Shown: in pieces, positions 1 through 10,039 of the stretch
How the letters are laid out: each line of letters opens with the position of its first letter
Numbering within the stretch: position 1 is the first letter of the stretch
From: Luteimonas saliphila
GTDB taxonomy: Bacteria > Pseudomonadota > Gammaproteobacteria > Xanthomonadales > Xanthomonadaceae
Length of the DNA: 64,000 nt
Reading direction: 5' to 3'
Assembly: GCF_016774335.1 (NCBI RefSeq)
Contig: NZ_JAETWA010000019.1
Coordinates: 1 to 64,000, forward strand
Notes under the pieces: generated by a model
What the model was told of the DNA's origin: nothing
Database searches by the model: none
The model's input: only the letters and a program-made list of their open reading frames with translations
Translations under genes and position numbers: made by a program

Positions 1-2
1 TG

Positions 3-283
3 TACATCTTCATGCTGGCGGCCATCGCCGGCCACGTGATCATCTCGCGGGTACCGGTGATCCTGCACACGCCGCTGATGTCGGGCAGCAACTTCATCCA
101 CGGCATCGTGCTGATCGGGGCGATGGTGGTGCTGGGCCATGCCGACACCCCGCTGGAGAAGGCGATCGGTTTCGTCGCGGTGCTGATGGGCGCGGGCAAC
201 GCCGCCGGCGGCTACGTGGTGACCGAGCGGATGCTGGAGATGTTCAAGTCGTCGAAGCCGTCTCCGTCCAGGGAGCCCGGGGC

Positions 284-287
<4 letters not shown>
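3..287 (+). CDS. pntAB: NAD(P) transhydrogenase subunit alpha, part 2 (membrane part), 5'-truncated
   Basis: This is the C-terminal end of the membrane part of the transhydrogenase alpha subunit. The frame is open back to the window edge (YIF before the first Met), so the true start lies upstream. The visible 95 residues hold hydrophobic helices and the family pattern HTPLMSGSNFIHGI near residue 25. In this family the alpha subunit is often split into an NAD-binding protein and a short membrane protein of about 100 residues; the short remnant fits the second. Its stop overlaps the start of the beta-subunit gene by four bases, so the two are translationally coupled. With PntB it forms the proton channel coupling NADH/NADP hydride transfer to the proton gradient. 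Confidence 0.9.
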
Positions 288-1684
<1,397 letters not shown>

Positions 1685-1975
1685 GCCCGTTGGTCATTCG
1701 GCATCGGTTGAAGGCCGAGGCGTGCGACAGGATGGACCGAGGCCGCGCTTCCACGGACCCGTCACCGCCTCGGCGGCGTGGACCACGGGTGTGCGATCGA
1801 TCATCGGGCCCGGCGCCGCCCAGCTGGAATCGCCGGCAGACCGTCTGCTCCTGCCGGCTGACGGCGACCGGCAATGCGGAGCCGATGGAGCAGCGATCGC
1901 GTGCGACCTGCTCATGCCCCGGCCCGGCGCCATCCCCGGCCGGCGAGCCTTGCGGCCGCCGGCCGGAGCCTGCGC
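1685..1975. other. Intergenic spacer between convergent pntB and the outer-membrane protein gene
   Basis: This 291-bp spacer separates two convergent genes. I see no reading frame with family resemblance and no copy of the palindromic repeats found elsewhere in the window. No T-run typical of an intrinsic terminator is present. Confidence 0.5.
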
Positions 1976-2509
1976 TCAGAAGTCGAAGCGGACCTGGACC
2001 TGCGCTGCGTCGACGTCGATGTCCTCGACCTCGGTGCGGGTGACTTCGCCGCGGAGCGAAAGCAGGTCGTTGAAGCGGTACTGCACGCCGACGCCGTAGA
2101 CCGGGTCGCTGCCGTCGTCCTTGCCGGTGCCGGTGAGCCCGGGGATCGCGGTGTCGAGCTCCCAACGCTGGATGCCGCCCTTCACGTAGCCGGAGAAGTT
2201 CTCGGTGAACGGCAGGATGCCGACGGCCGTGAGGTAGGCCGAGCTGAGCTCGAGGTCCGCGCCGGCCGCGCCCGGGGACAATTGTCCGAAGTCGGTGTAT
2301 CCGGCCTCGAGCGCGAAGTTGCGGTGGAACTGGTAGCCGCCGAACACCGAGAACGCGGTGTCCTCGTCGTCGTAGGCGCGCTCGTCGACGAGCGCCTGGC
2401 CGGCGCCGGCGCCGGCGTAGAAGCCCGGATCCTGCGCCTGGGCGCCGAAGGATGCCGCACCGAACAGGGCGACGGCGAGGGTGGTGGCGAGCAGCTTGGG
2501 GGTACGCAT
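1976..2509 (-). CDS. OmpA-like outer-membrane beta-barrel protein
   Basis: This 177-residue protein has a signal peptide (basic start, hydrophobic core, cleavage likely after AQA at about residue 25) followed by a short eight-stranded barrel pattern of alternating residues. It starts DPGFYAGAGAG and ends VQVRFDF, with the terminal aromatic residue that the BAM machinery recognises. The pattern matches the OMP_b-brl / OmpA-like transmembrane families. There is no C-terminal peptidoglycan-binding domain, so it is a bare barrel. AGGAGA seven bases before the ATG is a good ribosome site. Its exact role (structural, porin-like or adhesin) cannot be told from sequence. Confidence 0.8.
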   Translation of the reverse strand: MRTPKLLATTLAVALFGAASFGAQAQDPGFYAGAGAGQALVDERAYDDEDTAFSVFGGYQFHRNFALEAGYTDFGQLSPGAAGADLELSSAYLTAVGILPFTENFSGYVKGGIQRWELDTAIPGLTGTGKDDGSDPVYGVGVQYRFNDLLSLRGEVTRTEVEDIDVDAAQVQVRFDF

Positions 2510-2774
2510 GGGACATCTCCTGGGTGGGGGAATTGCGGGAGCGGCTCGACCCGTCGTGTGTCGAAGGGCCGCCGTTCGCCGTGCAGGAGAAAAGTTGGGT
2601 GTTCCAGATCGGAAACGAAGTCCGTTGTTCTGGATTCTTTATCCCATGAGAGTGGCCAATAACTACCGCTGTCTGCCGCGCCCCGGGTCGCCGGCCGGCG
2701 AGCTGCCAGGCGCAGGCCACGACTGCACCGCGCCCGATGGGGAGCCGGCGACGCCTGGAGCAGCCGCGACCTGC

Positions 2775-3413
2775 TCACGGCATCCGCAACAACTGCCTGC
2801 CATCGCAGAGCACGCTGCTGCCGCTGTCCGCGCGCGGCACGGGATGGCCGCCGGTGAAGGCGGAGAACGCCGGCAGCACGGTGATCGACGGACGCAGCCA
2901 GAACATGGGATGGCGGCCGGTGCCGGGCAGGCGCAGCACCGGGTGCAGGTGCCCGCAGAGCACGTGGCGATCCGGCCTTTCGCGTGCGGGCGGAGCGTGG
3001 CGGAACTCGAACGGCGCCTCGAGGAAACCTTCCGGCACGCGTTCGACGCCCGCGGCCGCCGCATCGAACGCGCGGTCGTGGTTGCCCGGCACCACCGCCA
3101 TCGCCACCTCGCGATGCGCTTCGCGGAACGCGCGCCACGCCGCATCGACCGCGGCATGGCGCCGCGCGTGCAGGAAGTCGCCGAGGATCCACAGCGACGA
3201 CGCGGACGTGAGCGCGAGCAGCGCGTCGAGCCGCGCGAGGTCGTGCGCGGTGCCGCCGCTGGGCACGGCGATGCCGGCAGCGCGAAAGGTGTCGCCCTTG
3301 CCCAGGTGCAGGTCGGCGATCAGCAGGCGCGCGCGTGCGGGCCAGTACAGGGCGCGATCGGCGAGCACGCGGACGGGTTCGCCGGCGAGGGTCAGGTCGA
3401 GGGTGTCAGGCAT
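2775..3413 (-). CDS. pdeM: Ligase-associated DNA repair phosphodiesterase PdeM (LHEP Pe)
   Basis: This 212-residue calcineurin-like metallophosphoesterase is the last gene of the LHEP repair operon. Metal-binding motifs are DLHLGKG (D34, H36), GDFLHARR, PGNHD and GHLHP, in the order expected for the family. Studied homologues are manganese-dependent phosphodiesterases that act on DNA or 2',3'-cyclic nucleotide ends. The start overlaps the end of lhr by eight bases, so translation is coupled. The 3' overlap region carries a palindromic repeat inside lhr only a few dozen bases upstream of this gene. It is thought to clean DNA ends during repair with the neighbouring ligase, helicase and exonuclease. 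Confidence 0.9.
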   Translation of the reverse strand: MPDTLDLTLAGEPVRVLADRALYWPARARLLIADLHLGKGDTFRAAGIAVPSGGTAHDLARLDALLALTSASSLWILGDFLHARRHAAVDAAWRAFREAHREVAMAVVPGNHDRAFDAAAAGVERVPEGFLEAPFEFRHAPPARERPDRHVLCGHLHPVLRLPGTGRHPMFWLRPSITVLPAFSAFTGGHPVPRADSGSSVLCDGRQLLRMP

Positions 3414-6321
3414 TGCGGGATGGGCGTGTTGCGGTGGCGGGTGTGGGGGGCGGGGTGCGTTCGGGTTGGCGTGGGGTCCCGGATGCGCTGCGCTTATCCG
3501 GGCTACGGGCGGTGCGGGGGCGGTGGCGGTGTTCTAGGCGGTCGGCGACGCGCTGGACGCGGGTGCGCCAGTCCTCGCTGCTGAGGGTACCGCGCATCGC
3601 TTCGGCCCACAGCGGGAACGACAGCGGGGTGAGCGACTTCGGGCGGCGCAGGTCGAGGGTGGCCGCGTGGCAGCGCGCCAGCGTCGCCTGCAGGGCGCGC
3701 ACTTCGAGCTGGGCCTCGAACACCTCGCGCTCGGCCTGCTGCAGCAGCAGGTGGCCGGGGTCGTGTCGCTGCAGCACGTCGAACAGCAGGCCGCTGGAGG
3801 CCTGCAGCTGGCGCAGGCTGCGCAGCGCGCGCCCGGGCAACGACGGCGGCAGCAGTCCGGCCACGCGCGCGATCTCGCGGAACTGGCGGCGCGCGAGTTC
3901 GGCGAGGTTGGCGCCGGACCGCAGGTCGTCGTGCAGGCCTTCGGGCGACAGCAGCGCGCGCAGGATATCGACGTCGATCGCCGGCTGCGCCTGCGCGGTC
4001 AATGCCAGCCCGTAGTCGTTGACCGCGAACGCGAACGTGTTGGGCGCCAGCCGGCTCCAGCGCAGCGCGAGCAGCGCGGCCAGCCCCTCGTGCACCCCAC
4101 GCCCGGCGAAGGGATAGACGAACAGGTGCCAGCCTTCGCGCGTCTTCGCGAATTCGGCGAGCAGCGTGCCCGGCGCCGGCAGCGCCGACAGCGTTTCCTG
4201 CAATGCGAGCAGCGGCGCCAGCGCGCGCAGTTCCGGTCCGTCGCGCGGACCGGCCAGCACCTGCGCCACCCGCGCGCCGAGCTCGCCCGACATCGGCATG
4301 CGCCCGCCCTGCCAGCGCGGCACGATGCCGTCGCCCTTTCTCGCGATGCGCACGTACGCGGCCATGTCCTGCAGGCGCACCAGCTCCAGGGTGCGGCCGG
4401 CGAACTGGAAGCGGTCGCGCGGGCGCAGGCGCGCCAGGAACCCTTCCTCCACGCTGCCCAGGGTGGCGCCGCGCAGCAGCTTCACCTGCAGCGCGCCATC
4501 GCTGGTGATGGTGCCGATCGACAGCCGGTGGCGCAGCGCGATGCGGCGGTCGTGCACGCGGTACACGCCGTCGTCGTCGCGCACCACGCGCCGGTATTCG
4601 GGATAGTGCTGCAGCGCCTGGCCGCCCTGGACGACGAAGGCGAGCACCGCGTTCCACTGCACGTCGCTGAGCACCGCGAACGCATGCGTGCCGCGCACTT
4701 CGTCGCGCAGCGCATCGGCCTCGAAGCCGCCACCCAGCGCCAGGGTGACGCAGTGCTGGGCGAGCACGTCGAGCGAGAGCCGCAGCGGCACGCGCGATTC
4801 CACTTCGCCCGCGGCCAGCGCCTTGCGCGCGGCGGCGTATTCGGCCAGTTCCAGCGCGTGGGTGGGCACGCAGACCACGTGCCCGGCTTCGCCCGGGCGA
4901 TGGCGCGCGCGGCCGGCGCGCTGCAGCAGCCGCGCCATGCCCTTGGGGCTGCCGAGCTGGATCACCTGGTCGACGGCGGGGAAATCGACTCCGAGGTCGA
5001 GGCTGGACGTGGCGACCACGCAGCGCACGCTGCCCTCGCGCAGGCCCTGCTCCACCGCGGCGCGCAGCTTCGGGTCGAGCGAGCCGTGGTGCAGGGCCAG
5101 GGTTTCCGGCGCGTCCAGCCAGGTGGCGGCCAGCGCGCGATGCCAGAGTTCGGCCTGCGCACGCGTGTTGGCGAACAGCAGCGTCGTGCCGGCGGCCTGC
5201 AGCCGCGCGGCCACGCGCTGCACCTGGGACAGGCCGAGGTGGCCGGCCCACGGGAAGCGTTCGCCGGCCTCGGGCAACAGGGTGTCCAGGGTCAGGCTGC
5301 GCGGTCTGGCTGCCTGCACGATCGCCGCGCCGGGTGCGTGCGGCAGCAGCACGTCTCGCGCCTGTTCGAGGTTGCCGAGCGTCGCCGACAGGCCCCAGGT
5401 GCGCGCCTGCGGCGCCCAGGCGCGCAGCCGCGCCAGCGCCAGTTGCAGCAGCACGCCACGCTTGTTGCCGAGCAGTTCGTGCCATTCGTCGACCACGATC
5501 GCGCGCAGGCCGGAGAGTTGCGCGGCGGTGTCGGGATAGCTCAGCAGCAGCGCCAGCGACTCGGGCGTGATCACCAGCGCATCGGCACCGCCCTGGCGCG
5601 CCAGGCGCTTGTCGCGCGCAGTCGCGTCGCCGGTGCGCATCGCCACGGTCCAGTCCAGGTCGAGCGCGGCGATGGGTTCGCGCAGGGCGCGCGCGGTGTC
5701 GTTTGCCAGCGCACGCAGCGGCGTGATCCAGAGAAGGCGGGTGCGGCCAACCGACGGCACCGCTGCCCTCCTGTCATTTCGAGCGAAGCGAGAAATCTGC
5801 TCTGCGGATACCTCCAGATTCCTCGCTTCGCTCGGAATGACAGTGGGGGAGAGGCGCGGGGTTGGATCGGGTCGCGCCTTCGGTGCGTCTGCGGCCAGTG
5901 ACTCTGGTTGGCGTGACGTCTGTGCCGTCAACACGCTTGCCGTCTGCGTCTTCGATGCGATTGCCGTTTGCTTCTTCAACGCGTTTGCCGCTTGTACTTT
6001 CGACGCACGTGCTGTTTGTGCGTTCGATGCGTTTGCTGTCTGCGCGATCGACGCGCGCGCCGATCGCGCCCTGGCAGTCTTCGCCTGCGCAGCGTCCCTT
6101 GCCGCTTTCGCCTGGGCCGCCTCCACCAGGGCGTCCAGTAGCGGCCCGCCCAGCGCGGCCAGGGTCTTGCCGCTGCCGGTGGGCGTGACCAGCAGGCCGG
6201 ACTCGCCACGCCGCCAGCGTCGCCAGGCCTCGCGCTGGAACGGCGCCGGACTCCAGCCCTGCGAGGCGAACCAGGCGGCGAGCGGCGCATCGAACGACGC
6301 GCGCGTCGCGGTCGGCTTCAT
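3406..6321 (-). CDS. lhr: Ligase-associated Lhr-type DEXH-box DNA helicase
   Basis: This 971-residue protein is an ATP-dependent 3'-5' DNA translocase/helicase of the Lhr-Core type. The Met chosen overlaps the ligase stop (ATGA at 6318-6321); the open frame continues upstream only as a shadow of the ligase gene. Motif I is TPTGSGKT (46-53), motif Ia is TPLRALAND (200-208) and the DEXH box is DEWH (278-281). Between motifs I and Ia, where relatives have a short loop, lies about 120 extra residues: six degenerate octapeptides (residues 89-136, type xASxxQTA) and then the translation of a palindromic repeat (about 160-184). A second repeat family is translated near the C-terminus (about 939-948, SPDKRSASG). 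The core motifs look intact, so function is probably kept. Confidence 0.93.
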   Translation of the reverse strand: MKPTATRASFDAPLAAWFASQGWSPAPFQREAWRRWRRGESGLLVTPTGSGKTLAALGGPLLDALVEAAQAKAARDAAQAKTARARSARASIAQTANASNAQTARASKVQAANALKKQTAIASKTQTASVLTAQTSRQPESLAADAPKARPDPTPRLSPTVIPSEARNLEVSAEQISRFARNDRRAAVPSVGRTRLLWITPLRALANDTARALREPIAALDLDWTVAMRTGDATARDKRLARQGGADALVITPESLALLLSYPDTAAQLSGLRAIVVDEWHELLGNKRGVLLQLALARLRAWAPQARTWGLSATLGNLEQARDVLLPHAPGAAIVQAARPRSLTLDTLLPEAGERFPWAGHLGLSQVQRVAARLQAAGTTLLFANTRAQAELWHRALAATWLDAPETLALHHGSLDPKLRAAVEQGLREGSVRCVVATSSLDLGVDFPAVDQVIQLGSPKGMARLLQRAGRARHRPGEAGHVVCVPTHALELAEYAAARKALAAGEVESRVPLRLSLDVLAQHCVTLALGGGFEADALRDEVRGTHAFAVLSDVQWNAVLAFVVQGGQALQHYPEYRRVVRDDDGVYRVHDRRIALRHRLSIGTITSDGALQVKLLRGATLGSVEEGFLARLRPRDRFQFAGRTLELVRLQDMAAYVRIARKGDGIVPRWQGGRMPMSGELGARVAQVLAGPRDGPELRALAPLLALQETLSALPAPGTLLAEFAKTREGWHLFVYPFAGRGVHEGLAALLALRWSRLAPNTFAFAVNDYGLALTAQAQPAIDVDILRALLSPEGLHDDLRSGANLAELARRQFREIARVAGLLPPSLPGRALRSLRQLQASSGLLFDVLQRHDPGHLLLQQAEREVFEAQLEVRALQATLARCHAATLDLRRPKSLTPLSFPLWAEAMRGTLSSEDWRTRVQRVADRLEHRHRPRTARSPDKRSASGTPRQPERTPPPTPATATRPSRNA
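3478..3507. repeat. Palindromic repeat family A copy inside the lhr 3' end
   Basis: This copy of the 30-bp GCCCGGATAAGCG-type palindrome lies inside the last 100 bases of lhr. Read on the minus strand it gives SPDKRSASG. The same peptide would be read from the equivalent frame of the intergenic copies, so the repeat appears to have landed in frame and lengthened or replaced the helicase C-terminus. Confidence 0.85.
5771..5842. repeat. Palindromic repeat family B pair inside lhr
   Basis: The two arms are TGTCATTTCGAGCGAAGCG on the left and its near-complement ending GCTCGGAATGACA on the right, about 70 bp in all. This is the family-B element found between genes at 20.3, 43.4, 45.3 and 54.5 kb. 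Here it sits inside the helicase frame between motif I and motif Ia and is translated as VIPSEARNLE then ISRFARNDR. Confidence 0.9.
5914..6057 (-). repeat. 24-bp minisatellite encoding octapeptide repeats in lhr
   Basis: Six consecutive degenerate 24-bp units on the minus strand encode octapeptides such as RASIAQTA, NASNAQTA and IASKTQTA. They lie within the non-conserved insertion of the Lhr helicase, just upstream of the translated palindrome. Every unit is a multiple of three, so copy changes would keep the frame. Confidence 0.75.
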
Positions 6322-8042
6322 CGCGCCAGCGCCTTGAGCGTGTCGAGCCGGTCGGCCTCGGCCGCGGGCTTGTCGTGGCGCCAGCGCAGGATCCGCGGGA
6401 ACCGCACCGCGATGCCCGACTTGTGCCGGGCCGAGCGGTTCACCGCCTCGAAGCCGAGTTCGAACACGTGCTGCCCCGGCACCGAGCGCACCGGGCCGAA
6501 TCTTTCCAGCGTATTGGCGCGGATCCAGCGGTCGAGCTTCAGGATCTGCGCATCGTCCAGGCCGCTGTAGGCCTTGGCCACCGGCACCAGCGCGTCGCCG
6601 TCCCACAGGCCGAAGGTGTAGTCGGTGTAGAGCGTGCTGCGGCGGCCGTGGCCGGATTGCGCGTAGATCAGAACAGCATCCACCGTGAGCGGATCGATCT
6701 TCCACTTCCACCAGTCGCCGCGCTTGCGGCCGGACTGGTAGGCGGCGTCCGCGCGCTTGAGCATCAGGCCCTCGACGCCCCGCTCACGCGCCTGCGCGCG
6801 CAGCTCCGCGGCGTGCGCCCAGTCGCGCGCGGCGACGAGGGGCGAGGCGACGATGCGCGGATCGTCGTGCACGGCCAGCAGCGCCTCCAGCGCCGCGCGA
6901 CGTTCGTGCTGCGGGCGTTGCCGCCAGTCGACGCCCTCGAGTTCGAGCAGGTCGTACGCCTGCACCCGCACCGGCGTGTCGGCCAGCGTCTTGGCGCCGG
7001 GCTTGCGCCGCTGGATCCGGGTCTGCAGCGCGGTGAACGCCAGCGGCGCATCGTCGTCCGCGCGCCAGGCGAGCAGTTCGCCGTCGAGCACGCAGTCGCG
7101 CGGCAGCGAGGCCGCGGCGGCCTCGATCTCGGGAAAGCGGCCATCAAGGCGTTCCTCGCCGCGCGACCACAGCGCCACCGCGGCGTCGCGGCGGATCAGC
7201 TGCAGGCGGATGCCGTCCCATTTCCATTCCAGCAGCCAGTCGCGCAGCGGGCCGAGCGCGCGTTCGATCGCGGCCGGATCGTTGGCGAGCACCGGCGCGC
7301 CGGGATCGACATCTTCAGGTTGGGCCTCCTTGGCATCGTCTTCAGCGATCGGCGCCTCGTGCGCCGCCTCCGGATCCCCGCGCAACACCGCTTCCAGCGG
7401 TGTCGCCAGGAAAAACGGATAGGGTTGCTGGCGGTCGCTGGCGAGCTCGCCCGGCGAGAGCAGCATCTCCAGGAACGCGGGCGTCGGCGCCCATTCGCCG
7501 AGCATGCGCTGGGCGATGCGGGCGATGTCGATGCCACTCATCTCGGCCAGCGCCTGCTGCACCAGCCGCTGCGACACGCCCACCCGCAGCGCGCCGGTGA
7601 GCAGCTTGTTGAACAGCAGCCGCTCGTCGAAGGCGAGCATGCGCCAGGCCTCGACCACCACCGCGCGCCGCACGTCCTCGTCGCGGTTGGCGACCGGCAG
7701 CAGCCGGCGCTCGATCCAGTCGGCCAGGGTCACGTCCTGCGCGTCCTGCGCGGGATCGTCGAGCAGCAGGGCGAGCGTTTCGGCGAGGTCTCCGACCTGG
7801 TCGTAGCTGTCGTCGACCAGCCAGTCGGGCAGGCCCGCCTCGGCGGCGATCCAGCTGCGCAGCTCGCGCGTGTTGGCGATGCGCTGCTTCGCGCCCGCGA
7901 CCTTGCCGCCGGCCAGCAGGTGCAATGCCCATGCCGCGTCGCGCGGCGGCGCCTCGCGGAAATACCGCGCCAGCGCCGCGCGCTTGTCGAGCGTGGCGGT
8001 GCTGCGGTCGAGGTCGCGGTAGAGGCTGGCGAAGCGGCGCAT
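6318..8042 (-). CDS. lig: ATP-dependent DNA ligase (LHEP ligase)
   Basis: This 574-residue ligase seals nicks with ATP. The N-terminal 200 residues are the helical DNA-binding domain of ligase-I-type enzymes. The nucleotidyltransferase motif I is EWKWDGIR with the adenylated lysine at K274, followed by ELLAW, LMLKRADAAYQSGRKRGDWWKWK (motif V region, quoted in part) and the OB-fold with FGLWDGDALVPVAKAYSGL. A polar linker at about 225-262 separates the two domains. The gene lies three bases after the exonuclease and overlaps lhr by four bases, the usual LHEP order. It is distinct from NAD-dependent LigA and probably works in repair under stress rather than replication. Confidence 0.93.
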   Translation of the reverse strand: MRRFASLYRDLDRSTATLDKRAALARYFREAPPRDAAWALHLLAGGKVAGAKQRIANTRELRSWIAAEAGLPDWLVDDSYDQVGDLAETLALLLDDPAQDAQDVTLADWIERRLLPVANRDEDVRRAVVVEAWRMLAFDERLLFNKLLTGALRVGVSQRLVQQALAEMSGIDIARIAQRMLGEWAPTPAFLEMLLSPGELASDRQQPYPFFLATPLEAVLRGDPEAAHEAPIAEDDAKEAQPEDVDPGAPVLANDPAAIERALGPLRDWLLEWKWDGIRLQLIRRDAAVALWSRGEERLDGRFPEIEAAAASLPRDCVLDGELLAWRADDDAPLAFTALQTRIQRRKPGAKTLADTPVRVQAYDLLELEGVDWRQRPQHERRAALEALLAVHDDPRIVASPLVAARDWAHAAELRAQARERGVEGLMLKRADAAYQSGRKRGDWWKWKIDPLTVDAVLIYAQSGHGRRSTLYTDYTFGLWDGDALVPVAKAYSGLDDAQILKLDRWIRANTLERFGPVRSVPGQHVFELGFEAVNRSARHKSGIAVRFPRILRWRHDKPAAEADRLDTLKALAR

Positions 8043-8045
8043 GCC

Positions 8046-9041
8046 TCAGTCCTCGTCCCCATAGCCGGTGCGGAAGGCGCCTGCATCGAGCCCGTCCTCG
8101 CACAGCTTGCGCACGATGGCGTCGGTGTTGCCGTGGGTGGCGATCACGCGGGTGGCGCCGGTTTCGCGCACGGTGCGGATCAGGTCGGGCCAGTCGGCGT
8201 GGTCGGAGACCACGAAGCCGCGGTCGTAGTTGCGGCGGCGGCGGTTGCCGCGGATCCGCATCCAGCCGGAGGCGAAGCCGGTCTGCGCGCGGCGGAAGCG
8301 GCGCATCCACGCGCTGCCCGCGGCCGAAGGCGGCGCCAGCACCAGTTTCCCGGCGAAGTCCGCACCCTTGGCGAGTTCGGAGACCGGCTCGGTCGGCGGC
8401 AGGGCCACGCCCGCGCGCCGGTAGACCTCGACGCCGGCGGCGATCGCGCCATGCAGCAGCACCGGCGCATCCACATGCGGCGCCAGCTCGGCCAGCACCC
8501 GCTGCGCCTTGCCCAGCGCGTAGCAGAACAGCACCGCGGCCACGCCCTCGGCCTCGCAGTCCTCGCGCCACTGCGCGATCTCGCGCGCCACCTCGCCCGT
8601 GTCCGGCCAGCGGTACACCGGCAGGCCGAACGTCGCCTCGGTGATGAAGGTGTCGCAGGGCACGACCTCGAACGGCGCGCAGGTGGGATCGGGCTGGCGC
8701 TTGTAGTCGCCCGAGGCCACCCACACCCGGCCCTGCGCCTCGATCCGCACCTGCGCCGAGCCGAGCACGTGCCCGGCCGGATGCAGCGAGACCCGCGCGC
8801 CACCGACTTCGAACGGCTCGCCGTGTTCGCGCGCGTGGTAGCGCTGCGGGCCCAGCCGCCATTCCAGGATCGGCAGGCTTTCGCGCGTGCAGTGGTATTC
8901 GCCCATGCCGGCGCGCGCATGGTCGCCATGGCCGTGGGTGATCACCGCGCGCGGCACCGGCCGCCACGGATCGATGTGGAAGTCGCCCGCCGGACAGTAC
9001 AGGCCTTCGGGACGCAGTTCGACCAGCTCGCGCACGCGCAC
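8046..9041 (-). CDS. Ligase-associated DNA exonuclease (metallo-beta-lactamase fold, LHEP Exo)
   Basis: This 331-residue protein belongs to the metallo-beta-lactamase/beta-CASP nucleases. The metal motif THGHGDHARAG (H36, H38, D40, H41) is near the N-terminus, LHPAGHVLGSAQ and SGDYKRQ follow, and SDHADWPDL with ATHGNTDA complete the nuclease signature. LHEP exonucleases degrade DNA and are always linked to the neighbouring ligase. It is the first gene of the operon, with the ligase starting three bases beyond its stop. Older annotations call it mRNA 3'-end processing factor by similarity of fold; the operon makes the DNA role more likely. Confidence 0.9.
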   Translation of the reverse strand: MRVRELVELRPEGLYCPAGDFHIDPWRPVPRAVITHGHGDHARAGMGEYHCTRESLPILEWRLGPQRYHAREHGEPFEVGGARVSLHPAGHVLGSAQVRIEAQGRVWVASGDYKRQPDPTCAPFEVVPCDTFITEATFGLPVYRWPDTGEVAREIAQWREDCEAEGVAAVLFCYALGKAQRVLAELAPHVDAPVLLHGAIAAGVEVYRRAGVALPPTEPVSELAKGADFAGKLVLAPPSAAGSAWMRRFRRAQTGFASGWMRIRGNRRRRNYDRGFVVSDHADWPDLIRTVRETGATRVIATHGNTDAIVRKLCEDGLDAGAFRTGYGDED

Positions 9042-9579
9042 CTCCGCGCTCAGGCGCCGACCGGTGCGCCGTGCGGGGGCGGCGCGAGGATGGAGACGCC
9101 GCTGGAAAGCGGACAGGCGTGGCGGGCGGGCATCGGGCGGTTTGCGCGGTCGTGAGGGCGTCGAGACTGGACCAGCGCGCGTGCAGGCCGGGCGAACGCG
9201 CCGTGGCCCGAAGACGGGGCCGGGTGTTCATCATTGGCGCGACTGCGTCTCGCAGATCGAGACGTCGACCTCGCACGGCTCGCCCCCCCGGATCCGCCAC
9301 CACGCCCCGTAGCCCGGGTAAGCGCAGCGCACCCGGGGGGCAGTCTCCGTCTCTCATCGCCCGCCACGCCCGCGACCCGGATGCGGCCTTTGGCCCTATC
9401 CGGGCTACGACCACCCGATGCCCGCCACGCCTATGTAGCCCGGGCAAGCGCAGCGCACCCGGGACAACCTCGCTCCTCCCCGTCCGGCGCAGGCGACCCC
9501 GGCCATCACGCCATGTCCCGCACTTCCCCACGCACACGGATCGCGTTAGCGTCCGCGCTCCGCCTTCGAGACCGCCCGC
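9042..9579. other. Divergent spacer with palindromic repeats, no gene
   Basis: This 538-bp spacer lies between the LHEP exonuclease and the YciI-like gene, which are divergent. I see no credible coding region. It holds three family-A palindromes (about 9309-9338, 9375-9409 and 9435-9464), one of them the variant with a GCGGCCTTTGGCC centre. The promoters for both flanking transcripts should lie here, but no strong -35/-10 pair stood out. Confidence 0.6.
9309..9464. repeat. Three palindromic repeats, family A
   Basis: Copies lie at about 9309-9338, 9375-9409 and 9435-9464. Two are in GTAGCCCGGG orientation and the middle one is inverted, so neighbouring copies could pair into a larger hairpin. 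Confidence 0.8.
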
Positions 9580-9969
9580 ATGACCAAGGACAGCGACCGC
9601 CAGGAGTTCCTCGTACTCTCGCGCGGACAGTGGAACCGAGACGCCGAACCCGAGGCCATCCAGGCCTCGATCGACGCGTTCTATCCCTGGCTCGAAGCCC
9701 ACATCGCCGCCGGGCGGATGAAGACCGGCGAGCGGCTGGCGCGCGCGGGTGCGACGGTGTCGCGCAAGGGCGTCGCCCTCGACGGTCCGTTCGGCGAGAC
9801 CAAGGAACTGGTCGGCGGCTACTGGTTCGTGGTCGCGCCCACGCTGGAGGAAGCCGCGGCCCTGCTCGCGACCAGCCCGACCCTGGCGCACGGCCTGTTC
9901 TACGAACTGCGGCCGCTGGAACTCGAAGGTGCGAGCGCCTATGCGCGCACCAGCGAGACGCCCGACTGA
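9580..9969 (+). CDS. YciI-like (DGPF domain) protein
   Basis: This 129-residue soluble protein has the ferredoxin-like YciI fold seen in the DGPF/PhnB-type family. The hallmark DGPFGETKE is at about residue 68, followed by GGYWFVVA. The LSRGQW start and the ELRPLE end match proteins often found beside sigma-70-like ECF regulators, though none is adjacent here. The catalytic role is unknown in most members. The ATG follows a long repeat-rich spacer. Function cannot be stated beyond family. Confidence 0.85.
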   Translation: MTKDSDRQEFLVLSRGQWNRDAEPEAIQASIDAFYPWLEAHIAAGRMKTGERLARAGATVSRKGVALDGPFGETKELVGGYWFVVAPTLEEAAALLATSPTLAHGLFYELRPLELEGASAYARTSETPD

Positions 9970-10039
9970 GGGCCGCCCAGCGGACCTTCGAGGAAACTCC
10001 GTCCTCCACGCCGCACCCGAAGTCTCCGAGCCTGCGGAC

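Noticed and set aside
6322-6711. Upstream extension of the lhr open frame
   Set aside because: It lies within the ligase gene in another frame and has no family resemblance; the ATG at 6321 with ATGA overlap is the natural start.
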